Of a DNA stretch of 6,686 nucleotides, positions 1 through 5,426 are shown one piece after another. This stretch comes from Candidatus Cloacimonadota bacterium. GTDB taxonomy: Bacteria; Cloacimonadota; Cloacimonadia; Cloacimonadales; TCS61. The DNA lies in NCBI GenBank assembly GCA_030592835.1, contig JAUVIJ010000112.1, positions 1-6,686 on the forward strand, in the 5' to 3' direction. Numbering within the stretch: position 1 is the first letter of the stretch; each line of letters starts with the position of its first letter. The notes under the pieces are model-generated. The model was not told the origin of the DNA and searched no databases. It saw only the letters and a list, made by a program, of their open reading frames with translations. The translations under genes were made by a program, and so were the position numbers.

Positions 1-90
1 ATGAAATCACTTTTCTCAATAATTGTATCTTTCATTTCTGTTTTGAGTTTATACTCAAGTGAATATATCAAAGTTTATAATAAAGAATAA
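1..90 (+). CDS. Short signal-peptide-like peptide (29 aa), possibly a gene remnant
   Basis: The frame opens with ATG at the first base and stops with TAA at 88-90. The product starts MKSLFSIIVSFISVLSLYSS, a basic N-terminus followed by a hydrophobic core, as in a Sec signal peptide, and then only about nine polar residues. Because the window begins at this ATG, the frame could also extend upstream and the ATG could be internal; a ribosome binding site cannot be checked. It lies 26 bp before the outer-membrane protein gene, which has its own signal peptide, so it may be the severed 5' end of a similar exported-protein gene or a leader peptide. No function can be assigned. Confidence 0.3.
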   Translation: MKSLFSIIVSFISVLSLYSSEYIKVYNKE

Positions 91-116
91 TACAATCATA
101 AATTGGAGGGATTCAA

Positions 117-692
117 ATGAAAATAGCTTTATTCGTGATCTTAGTATTATTTACATTAAACTTATTTGCACAGCAGGACAGCACATCTTTTAAAACAAGA
201 TATGGAATTGGCGTAACCTTTGGACAGGACATATCGCGTGAATTAGGTTATAGTGAAATCTATTATTATCCTTTATCCTTCGGGAATATATATTTTCCCA
301 TAGATATGTCTCCTAAACTTAGAATTGAACCGGAAATTGGTTATTATCTTTCAAAATATAAAGAAAATGGATACAAATCGACATTTTATAATCTTAGATT
401 TGGAATTGGGATTTTTGCTGTGAAAACCTATGATAAGTCCAAGATCCTCATTGGTGGTCGTGCAGGAATGATTTATGGTGAATATGAAAATTCATATTCT
501 GGTATAGATTCTAAGAATGACTATTATTTTGGTTTTGCTTCTGGGGGTGAGTATTCATTTTCTTCCCATATTAGTATTGGAGGAGAAGTACAATTAAATT
601 ACATAATACCTGACGATTACAACAACAATGATGATATATCTCAATCATTAATTTCTACTAGAGCACTTGTAGTTTTGAGATTTTATTATTAA
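117..692 (+). CDS. Small outer-membrane beta-barrel protein
   Basis: A 191-residue exported protein. Residues 1-18 form a signal peptide (two N-terminal charges, a hydrophobic core, then LFA before QQ), predicted to be cut after Ala18. The mature part has many short segments with alternating aromatic or hydrophobic and polar residues, such as YGIGVTFGQ, LRIEPEIGYYL, LRFGIGIFAV and ALVVLRFYY. It ends in aromatic residues, as usual for beta-barrels inserted by BamA. The size suits a small barrel of about eight strands, like the general outer membrane beta-barrel families of the FCB group, but no specific family motif is visible and the ligand or role is unknown. The start is supported by a Shine-Dalgarno sequence GGAGGG at 105-110. 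Base composition is strongly AT-rich, like the following genes to 2457. Confidence 0.75.
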   Translation: MKIALFVILVLFTLNLFAQQDSTSFKTRYGIGVTFGQDISRELGYSEIYYYPLSFGNIYFPIDMSPKLRIEPEIGYYLSKYKENGYKSTFYNLRFGIGIFAVKTYDKSKILIGGRAGMIYGEYENSYSGIDSKNDYYFGFASGGEYSFSSHISIGGEVQLNYIIPDDYNNNDDISQSLISTRALVVLRFYY

Positions 693-740
693 GTAAATAT
701 GCAAAAATATCTTGTTTCTACATCGCGCATCTCTAAAACT

Positions 741-770
741 CTCATTCCCAAGTTTGTCTTAGAAATGGAA
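741..770 (+). repeat. Dispersed palindromic repeat, type 1, copy A (decayed right arm)
   Basis: Left arm CATTCCCAAG (743-752), 5-nt centre TTTGT, right arm CTTAGAAATG (758-767). It matches the copy at 2541-2570 over 27 of 30 positions; all three differences lie in the right arm, which there reads CTTGGGAATG and pairs perfectly. It lies in the 138-bp gap between the beta-barrel gene and the small membrane-protein gene. Confidence 0.7.
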
Positions 771-830
771 GAGATATGGGATAAGCACATTATAAATTTA
801 TAAGTTTTAAATAAAACAAGGAGATTAACT

Positions 831-1025
831 ATGAAAACAAAAATATTTTGGATTTTCGGGATACTTCAAAGTCTGTCTTTAGGATTCATTATATTTCTCT
901 TATTCAGGTCTTTAAATCTGATAAAAGGAGATTGTGTTATAGGGTTGGATACCCAGATAGTTTTGAGTGTCGTTTTCCCACTGTTCTTATTACTGGTAGA
1001 ATATATCATCTATACGAAAAAATAA
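831..1025 (+). CDS. Small two-helix membrane protein (64 aa)
   Basis: A 64-residue peptide with two hydrophobic stretches, about residues 6-25 (starting at FWIFGILQ) and 41-61 (ending LLLVEYIIY). They are joined by a short polar loop with one cysteine (Cys35, in KGDCVIG), and the tail is basic (YTKK). This predicts an inner-membrane hairpin with both ends probably cytoplasmic. The start is supported by a good Shine-Dalgarno sequence, AAGGAG at 818-823, seven bases before the ATG. I recognise no family. It lies among accessory-looking small exported or membrane genes. Its status as a real gene rests on the ribosome binding site and the clean two-helix layout. Confidence 0.55.
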   Translation: MKTKIFWIFGILQSLSLGFIIFLLFRSLNLIKGDCVIGLDTQIVLSVVFPLFLLLVEYIIYTKK

Positions 1026-1061
1026 TTTTTATATATTCAATCTTTGTTCCTGAGTTCAAAA

Positions 1062-1095
1062 TCTCTTACTTATTCCCAAGTTGCAACTTGAGAAC
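1062..1095 (+). repeat. Dispersed palindromic repeat, type 2, copy B
   Basis: The core TTATTCCCAAG is followed by TTGCAACTTGAGAACAA. It contains a perfect 14-bp palindrome, CAAGTTGCAACTTG, at 1077-1090. It matches the copy at 2606-2640 closely and shares the CTTATTCCCAAG/CTCATTCCCAAG half with the type 1 repeats. It ends just before the Shine-Dalgarno-like AAAAGG of the lipoprotein gene at 1110. Confidence 0.65.
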
Positions 1096-1109
1096 AAAAA
1101 AGGAAAACG

Positions 1110-1262
1110 ATGAAAAAAATATTATTGAGTTTATTTATTCTTACTGTTATCGGCTGTTCAAACAACTATATCATCAAAAGGGAGGATATCCAAAATAATA
1201 AGATCAACAGCAAAAAAATATTTGCTGGCTTGATGTTAAAAATTCTTCTGGGTATATTTTGA
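1110..1262 (+). CDS. Short lipoprotein (50 aa), probably frameshifted or decaying
   Basis: The product begins MKKILLSLFILTVIGCSNN: two lysines, a hydrophobic core and a clear lipobox VIGC, with Cys16 as the predicted lipidated residue after signal peptidase II cleavage. An AAAAGG sequence lies about seven bases before the ATG. Only about 35 residues follow and the tail turns hydrophobic, which is odd for a mature lipoprotein. An A7 run at 1212-1218 is a plausible slip site. One extra A there would replace the tail with a hydrophilic continuation (…CWLDVKNSSGYILMSSKR…) stopping at TAA 1319-1321, about 70 residues in all. I therefore read it as a broken or misread gene of unknown function. The rest of the gap up to 1368 holds nothing else I can identify. 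Confidence 0.45.
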   Translation: MKKILLSLFILTVIGCSNNYIIKREDIQNNKINSKKIFAGLMLKILLGIF

Positions 1263-1368
1263 TGTCTTCGAAACGGTTTTTATCTGACTCTCAATCTCGA
1301 TCCTCATTCTCTAATCTGTAAGAGTGATGTATCTTACCCCCTTTTGTGGAACGGGAGAAATGTAACTT

Positions 1369-2457
1369 ATGATACATAATAAAAGATGTTCAAAATGTGT
1401 TATTCCTCGATCAGCACATGGTATTGAATTTGATGAAAAAGGTTGTTGTGAATTATGCAATAACATAAGTAAAAAATCGACCGAGAACCGTGTAGAAAAT
1501 CTTAAACTTCGTATAGATGAAATAAAAAAAATAGGTATGGGCCGCCCGTACGATTGTTTGGTCGGGCTAAGTGGTGGACGCGACAGTTCATATCTCTTAT
1601 ATTTATTAGTTAAAAAACATAACCTTAGATGTATGGCTGCATATCATAGAACACCATTTACACCTGATATTATTGATGCAAATGTCAGAAAATTAACAAA
1701 AAAATTAAATGTACCTTTGATAGAAATGGATATTTCAAAAGAAAAACACAAAACTTTTGCTAAAAAAATGATGTTATATTGGATAAAAGAACCAGATAAT
1801 ATTATAGCAAATCTTGCTTGTGCACCATGCAAGCAACATAATCATGAGGTTTACAAAATCGCCAAAAAAAATAATATTAAATATATTATTTTTGGAGGGA
1901 ATAAACTCGAGAATTTTCAGTTGGGTGCTGCTCAAACAAAAGATAATAAAGTGCAGGAAATTAAAGAAGTGAATACTTGGCAGAAGCTGAAGCAAATACT
2001 TCTGGTTACCAGACGGGGTATAAAAATCTTGTTAAAAAGACCGGTTTTGATCCTCGATTTTTCTTTGTTATTTAAAGCCAGTATACTTTATTTAAATAAT
2101 CGGACACTCTATCTTCGATTGCTTTATTTAAATATTAAGATGCTGGATTACTATTATATTGCAGGATATGATGAAAAAGAAGTTATCAAATTTTTATCTG
2201 ATATAGGTTGGGAAATGCCCAACAATTGTAATTCTACCTGGCGTGCTGATTGTGCTTTTAATGAACTCAAGAACTATATGTTCATGAAAAAAGCTGGTAT
2301 GACCTATATAGACGCATATTTGAGTAATATGATAAGAGCAGGTATTTTAACTCGAGAAGAAGCATTAAAACGCGTAAAAATTGAAGGAAAAATATCTAAA
2401 GAAAGAATAAAAGAAGTATGTGATATTCTTAAAATACCTGTTGGTTCATTTCAGTAA
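1369..2457 (+). CDS. PP-loop ATPase, WbpG/PseA-like N-acetyl sugar amidotransferase family
   Basis: A 362-residue protein of the adenine nucleotide alpha-hydrolase (PP-loop) fold. An N-terminal zinc-ribbon-like part has C7xxC10 and C27xxC30. The PP-loop is SGGRDSS at 68-74, which binds the ATP pyrophosphate. A later conserved-looking segment, KYIIFGGNK (171-179), resembles that of the LPS amidotransferases WbpG/WbuX/PseA, which use glutamine-derived ammonia to turn an acetyl-sugar into an acetamidino-sugar. The C-terminal part has NCNSTWRADCAF (286-297) and a helical tail with LTREEAL. Unlike the usual family pattern as I recall it, it carries C151-A-P-C154, followed by Cys287 and Cys295, so an iron-sulfur or thiolation enzyme (TtcA/TtuA-like) is an alternative. 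GGGAG at 1353-1357 supports the start, at a spacing of 11. No WbpH/HisH/HisF-like partner or polysaccharide gene adjoins it. It is AT-rich and repeats lie on both sides, suggesting transfer. Confidence 0.7.
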   Translation: MIHNKRCSKCVIPRSAHGIEFDEKGCCELCNNISKKSTENRVENLKLRIDEIKKIGMGRPYDCLVGLSGGRDSSYLLYLLVKKHNLRCMAAYHRTPFTPDIIDANVRKLTKKLNVPLIEMDISKEKHKTFAKKMMLYWIKEPDNIIANLACAPCKQHNHEVYKIAKKNNIKYIIFGGNKLENFQLGAAQTKDNKVQEIKEVNTWQKLKQILLVTRRGIKILLKRPVLILDFSLLFKASILYLNNRTLYLRLLYLNIKMLDYYYIAGYDEKEVIKFLSDIGWEMPNNCNSTWRADCAFNELKNYMFMKKAGMTYIDAYLSNMIRAGILTREEALKRVKIEGKISKERIKEVCDILKIPVGSFQ

Positions 2458-2540
2458 TTAATAACTTATCTCGACTGATAAATTACTACATTTGTTAATA
2501 GTATAGATTCAACTATCGTTCCAAAACTCGAAATCTTACT

Positions 2541-2570
2541 CTCATTCCCAAGTTTGTCTTGGGAATGGAA
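2541..2570 (+). repeat. Dispersed palindromic repeat, type 1, copy C (perfect arms)
   Basis: Arms CATTCCCAAG (2543-2552) and CTTGGGAATG (2558-2567) are exact reverse complements around TTTGT. It is the intact version of the copy at 741-770 and, like it, follows an A/T-rich run ending in ACT. With no U-run after it, it is not a typical intrinsic terminator. It resembles REP-like elements scattered between genes. Confidence 0.75.
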
Positions 2571-2605
2571 TAAAAGGTTTCTATAATAAACATAATTCTA
2601 AAAAA

Positions 2606-2640
2606 TCTTATTCCCAAGATGCAACTTGAGAGCAAGAAAG
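2606..2640 (+). repeat. Dispersed palindromic repeat, type 2, copy D
   Basis: TCTTATTCCCAAG is followed by ATGCAACTTGAGAGCAAGAAAG. It matches the copy at 1062-1095 apart from a few substitutions; one (T to A in the centre) breaks the perfect 14-bp palindrome. It lies only 35 bp after the type 1 copy C, in the same orientation. Confidence 0.65.
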
Positions 2641-2656
2641 AATTCTATTTTCTTTC

Positions 2657-2684
2657 TCGTCACTCGTTACTTGTTACGTGTCAC
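2657..2684 (+). repeat. Imperfect heptamer tandem repeat, four units
   Basis: Four consecutive 7-mers, TCGTCAC, TCGTTAC, TTGTTAC and GTGTCAC, each keep a GT.AC core. The array is short and degenerate and lies in the spacer 60 bp past the end of the rhodanese gene. No function is apparent. Confidence 0.5.
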
Positions 2685-2743
2685 TCTTTCAGGTTTTGGA
2701 ACAAAAATGAGACATTCTCAGGGAACTTGATTAAACTAACAAA

Positions 2744-3088
2744 TTATTCCCTTTCCTGATTTCTGATCACTTCATACTTCGCTGAGATCCAATCCTTTAA
2801 TCCCCCCTCATATTCGGAAATATCCGTATATCCCATTTCGACCAGCCGACCGGCTGCCGTGGCGGATGATTTTCAGTCTGGACCGGAACAGTGAATAACG
2901 ATCTTACTGTTCTTATCGGGTATAATGACACTAAACCTGCCCTCGAAATCATTTTCTTTTAAGGGAATATTGATCGAGCCCGGGATTCGAACTTTCCTGA
3001 AACTTTCCCTGCTCAGAACATTGACCAGTTTGAATTTACCATCCTTCTCGAGAAATTCTTTGATTTTTTCTCTTTCAACAAATTTCAT
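2744..3088 (-). CDS. Single-domain rhodanese with in-frame TGA, probable selenoprotein
   Basis: Read through a TGA at 2873-2875, the frame gives 114 residues covering a full rhodanese domain. It has VNVLSRESF (22-30), the family motif IPGSINIPL (35-43), the strand IVIHC ending in Cys67, the active-site loop GPDUKSS with Sec72, then RLVEMGY, YEGGLKDW and a TAA stop at 2744-2746. Rhodaneses move sulfane sulfur through an active-site cysteine; here TGA stands where I recall many CX4C-type relatives having a second cysteine. A GGUC-loop hairpin follows the TGA. Stopping at the TGA would leave 71 residues without the last third of the fold. ATG 3088 is preferred over GTG 3097 because GAGGTG at 3095-3100 lies six bases before it. 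It is divergent from the kinase gene and stands alone. Alternatives are a fresh nonsense mutation or a sequencing error (TGT/TGC to TGA). Confidence 0.7.
2839..2875 (-). promoter_or_regulatory. Candidate bacterial SECIS element after the UGA codon
   Basis: On the minus-strand transcript, UGA (2875-2873) is followed after 13 nt by CGGCAGCC (2859-2852), a GGUC loop (2851-2848), GGCUG (2847-2843), one bulged G (2842) and UCG (2841-2839). This pairs into eight base pairs, one of them G-U. The loop begins 21 nt after the UGA. E. coli fdhF mRNA, the reference SelB-binding SECIS, also has a GGUC apical loop, 18 nt after its UGA. The bulge is on the 3' side here, not the 5' side as in fdhF. The folding was done by eye. 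Confidence 0.55.
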
Positions 3089-3094
3089 AAACAG

Positions 3095-3100
3095 CACCTC
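3095..3100 (-). promoter_or_regulatory. Ribosome binding site of the rhodanese gene
   Basis: GAGGTG on the minus strand lies six bases before ATG 3088. It overlaps the alternative GTG start at 3097, so it decides for the shorter N-terminus beginning MKFVEREK. Confidence 0.55.
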
Positions 3101-3202
3101 ATTTTCAAAAAAAATTAATTTAACTGCAGAAATAAATCAAGAAATACATTACTGATCAACTAAAAAAATTAATTTATTGACTTTCAAGTTTCCATTTTCG
3201 AC

Positions 3203-4573
3203 ATGACAAAAAAAGAATCGGATAACATTATGAGTAAAATAAACTGTATTATTAAAAGAAGCGGGACCAAAGTACCCTTCAATCTGAACAGTATTTCAAA
3301 TGCTATCTACAGGGCAGTTGTAGCAACGGGAGGTAGAGACAGGGAAAAAGCCGATGAACTCGCCCAAAAAGTGCTGGTATTCCTTGAAAGATCAACTCAG
3401 GGTGATTCTATTCCACATATCGAGGATATTCAAGATACGGTGGAAAAAGTCCTGATCAAGAATGGACATTCCAAGGTTGCCAAAGCCTACATTCTCTACC
3501 GGGAAGAATCGGCAAGACGCCGTCATGAAAAAAGCATGAAGGATTCGAAACCCTCTGAAATTATTCCCTGGGCTAAGGTCTGGCATATTTTGGATTGGGC
3601 TGTATCTCACAACCTTCATAGTGTTTCTGCCCTGAACGAAAGGATCATCAAGGGGGAATTTCCAGCGATCGTGAACGAATCCGAATCTGCATATGAGGAG
3701 GAAATCGCCACTGCTGCCGATCTGATCGTTAAAAGAAAGGATGAACTCCGCCTGGTCTTTATCAGTGGACCTTCTTCATCGGGAAAGACGACTACGACTA
3801 TAAAACTGGAAAAACGCCTGCAAAAAAGAGATCTGAAATTCGTTCCGCTCAATGTCGATCATTATTTCTTCGATCTGTCCCTGCACCCGAAAGATGAATT
3901 CGGGGATTATGATTTCGAAACACCCCAGGCTTTGGATCTTGAGTTAATTAATGAACATATCATCAAACTTTGTGCCGGTGATAAAGTGCTTATTCCCTTC
4001 TACGATTTTCGCACGGGAACCCGAACTTTGAATGTTGCACCTCTGCAACTGAAGAGCAATGAGATCCTTTTGATAGATAGTCTTCATGGTCTCTATCCTC
4101 CTATGAGCGAGGGTGTCGATAATCATCAGAAATTCAAACTTTATCTGGAACCATTACTGCAGATGAAAGGACCCGATAATAAATTCCTGCGCTGGACCGA
4201 CCTGAGAATGGTTAGACGAATGTTGAGGGATGCCGCTTTCAGAGCATATAAACCGGAACAGACTTTGCTTCATTGGCATTATGTCCGCACCAGTGAAACC
4301 AGGAATATCATACCTTACATCAATAGTGCAGATTATATCATTAATAGTGCCATGCCCTATGAAATTGCTATTTACAGACCTAAGTTGCTATCCGAATTTG
4401 CAGGCTGGGTGAAGAAGTACAAGGATGATCCCTTGCGGGAAGATGCTTATAAAAGGGCGGAGAGAACTTATAGGTTCCTGGAAGCCGTAGAACCGGTTGA
4501 AGATGAATCGGCTATACCGGAGGATTCGGTATTAAGAGAATTTATCGGCGGAAGCGTATTGAAATATCACTAG
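3203..4573 (+). CDS. ATP-cone and uridine-kinase-like P-loop fusion protein
   Basis: A 456-residue cytoplasmic protein in two parts. Residues about 12-105 (IIKRSGTKVPFNLNSISNAI to KAYILYREESARRR) form an ATP-cone, the nucleotide-binding regulatory domain of ribonucleotide reductases and NrdR. Residues about 182-400 are a phosphoribulokinase/uridine-kinase-type P-loop domain: Walker A GPSSSGKTT (189-197), NVDHYFF (217-223) as the uridine-kinase-like acidic segment, IPFYDFRTGTR (254-264) and strand ILLIDSLHGLY (278-288). The general reaction would be ATP-dependent phosphorylation of a nucleoside or similar small hydroxyl substrate, with the cone sensing ATP/dATP; the real substrate of this fusion class is not known to me. 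ATG 3203 lacks a clear Shine-Dalgarno sequence. ATG 3230 (MSKINCII) is an equally likely start and keeps the whole cone. It is divergent from the rhodanese (114 bp) and convergent with the UPF0316 gene (10 bp). Confidence 0.85.
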   Translation: MTKKESDNIMSKINCIIKRSGTKVPFNLNSISNAIYRAVVATGGRDREKADELAQKVLVFLERSTQGDSIPHIEDIQDTVEKVLIKNGHSKVAKAYILYREESARRRHEKSMKDSKPSEIIPWAKVWHILDWAVSHNLHSVSALNERIIKGEFPAIVNESESAYEEEIATAADLIVKRKDELRLVFISGPSSSGKTTTTIKLEKRLQKRDLKFVPLNVDHYFFDLSLHPKDEFGDYDFETPQALDLELINEHIIKLCAGDKVLIPFYDFRTGTRTLNVAPLQLKSNEILLIDSLHGLYPPMSEGVDNHQKFKLYLEPLLQMKGPDNKFLRWTDLRMVRRMLRDAAFRAYKPEQTLLHWHYVRTSETRNIIPYINSADYIINSAMPYEIAIYRPKLLSEFAGWVKKYKDDPLREDAYKRAERTYRFLEAVEPVEDESAIPEDSVLREFIGGSVLKYH

Positions 4574-4574
4574 T

Positions 4575-4594
4575 AAGGCAGAGTTATTTGCCTT
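4575..4594 (+). terminator. Probable intrinsic terminator of the kinase gene
   Basis: AAGGCA (4575-4580) and TGCCTT (4589-4594) are exact reverse complements around an 8-nt loop, followed by TTCTCTT. It starts two bases after the TAG stop. The last three codons of the facing UPF0316 gene lie inside it, so the same hairpin may serve both convergent transcripts, though the minus side has no T-run. The stem is short. Confidence 0.4.
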
Positions 4595-5201
4595 TTCTCT
4601 TGAAACGAAAAAGCCGGTGATGAGGTCTGTTCAAAATTTCCAATTTACCAGTAAAAGGTAAAACGCCTTTACTGATCATTCTGACATCAGACATCGTATA
4701 GATCGCATCAGGATTGAAGACCTTGATCATTGCGATGATCTCTTTCACATTTTTTCTCCTCACAGGTAAATATATTATATCTACTGCCCCAAGATTGGAT
4801 TTTGCGGGTAAATAGGTTAAATTGTAGCCATCAGCCTGGAAATACTGAATCAACTCCTTAGCTTTTTTCCTGGTGATTATCCTCAGGAGCAAGGTACCTA
4901 AAGCTAATTTGTTTTCCAGATGTATACCGACAAAATTTCCCATGGCAAAACCAGCAGCATAAGCAAGATAATTCACAGGATTTGTGAGATTTCTCATTAT
5001 CTGACCGATTACGATCAACCAGATCAGGATCTCAAAAAAACCGATTACCGGGGCTATATATTTCAGACCCTTGCTGACAAATATTATTCTCAGCGTTCCC
5101 AGGGAAACATCGATTATTCTGGAAAGGAAAATAAGGATCGGTAATATGATATATTGAAAAGTCACATTATTAAATATTGCGGTTATATCCATTTTCAACA
5201 T
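4584..5201 (-). CDS. UPF0316 membrane protein with DUF5698/DUF2179 domains
   Basis: A 205-residue integral membrane protein. Three hydrophobic helices lie at about 15-33, 47-69 and 77-93. The signature region SRIIDVSLGTLRIIFVSKG (27-45) and FFEILIWL (55-62) matches the N-terminal domain of the UPF0316 family as I know it. The soluble C-terminal part, about 115-175 (KELIQYFQADGYNLTYL, VDIIYLPVRRK, INPDA-like VFNPDAIYTMSDVR), fits DUF2179, a small domain also found at the C-terminus of YitT-family proteins. It ends in a very basic tail. The biochemical function of the family is unknown. ATG 5192 (MDITAIF) is an alternative start; the GCGAG upstream suits it by spacing as well as it suits 5201. 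The gene stands alone, convergent to the kinase gene. Confidence 0.8.
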   Translation of the reverse strand: MLKMDITAIFNNVTFQYIILPILIFLSRIIDVSLGTLRIIFVSKGLKYIAPVIGFFEILIWLIVIGQIMRNLTNPVNYLAYAAGFAMGNFVGIHLENKLALGTLLLRIITRKKAKELIQYFQADGYNLTYLPAKSNLGAVDIIYLPVRRKNVKEIIAMIKVFNPDAIYTMSDVRMISKGVLPFTGKLEILNRPHHRLFRFKRKGK

Positions 5202-5349
5202 TCTCGCAAATCATTTTTTATGATTATTAAAAAAGATTTTGTAACCCATTACATAAAATCATTGTAGACAAGCATTTATTTGCTCTTGAGAAAAATAAAT
5301 AAAATAATTGGAACTTTTTCCGGAAAATTGCCGCAGTATATAATTGAAT

Positions 5350-5375
5350 CAAATCAATTTTTAGATTTGTTTTTT
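5350..5375 (+). terminator. Hairpin with T-run in the 5202-5426 spacer, weak terminator candidate
   Basis: CAAATC (5350-5355) and GATTTG (5364-5369) pair around AATTTTTA, followed directly by six T. The layout is that of a plus-strand intrinsic terminator, but the stem is short and AT-rich and no plus-strand gene precedes it. It lies 51 bp past the MazG-like gene's stop on the opposite strand, where no U-run would follow. The rest of this T-rich spacer shows nothing else. Confidence 0.2.
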
Positions 5376-5426
5376 ATCAAATTTGTTTTTTTTTGGTTCT
5401 TAAAATCTCTAAAGCATTATCTGGAT

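Larger units (their letters stand above)
2458..2743. other. Gene-free, repeat-rich spacer
   Basis: No credible gene is seen between the PP-loop gene and the minus-strand rhodanese, which converge here. The spacer holds a weak hairpin just after the stop (TTATC 2466-2470 with GATAA 2477-2481, no T-run), two palindromic repeats (2541-2570 and 2606-2640) and an imperfect heptamer tandem repeat (2657-2684). No clear terminator is visible for either gene. Confidence 0.6.

Noticed and set aside
699..803. 34-codon frame starting MQKYLVSTSR across repeat copy A
   Set aside because: No ribosome binding site, and most of it is repeat sequence; the frame is open by chance.
848..1198. 116-codon plus-strand frame overlapping the two-helix peptide and the lipoprotein start
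   Set aside because: It overlaps two frames that have good ribosome binding sites and membrane or lipoprotein signals, shows no domain-like sequence itself, and runs through a palindromic repeat.
2541..2640. CRISPR array
   Set aside because: Only two unlike repeat units lie here, without regular spacing or unique spacers of constant length; similar units elsewhere in the window are single dispersed copies.
2839..2875. A frameshift just after the TGA in the rhodanese
   Set aside because: Codon-by-codon reading on the minus strand from 2875 down to 2744 stays in one frame; the TGA is the only interruption.
2873..3097. Rhodanese read as a complete 74-residue protein ending at the TGA
   Set aside because: The same frame continues past the TGA with the rest of the rhodanese domain (RLVEMGY, YEGGLKDW) to a TAA at 2744, and the GTG start at 3097 overlaps the ribosome binding site of ATG 3088.
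2925..3155. 76-codon plus-strand frame opposite the rhodanese
   Set aside because: Antisense shadow of the rhodanese, which has motif support and a ribosome binding site.
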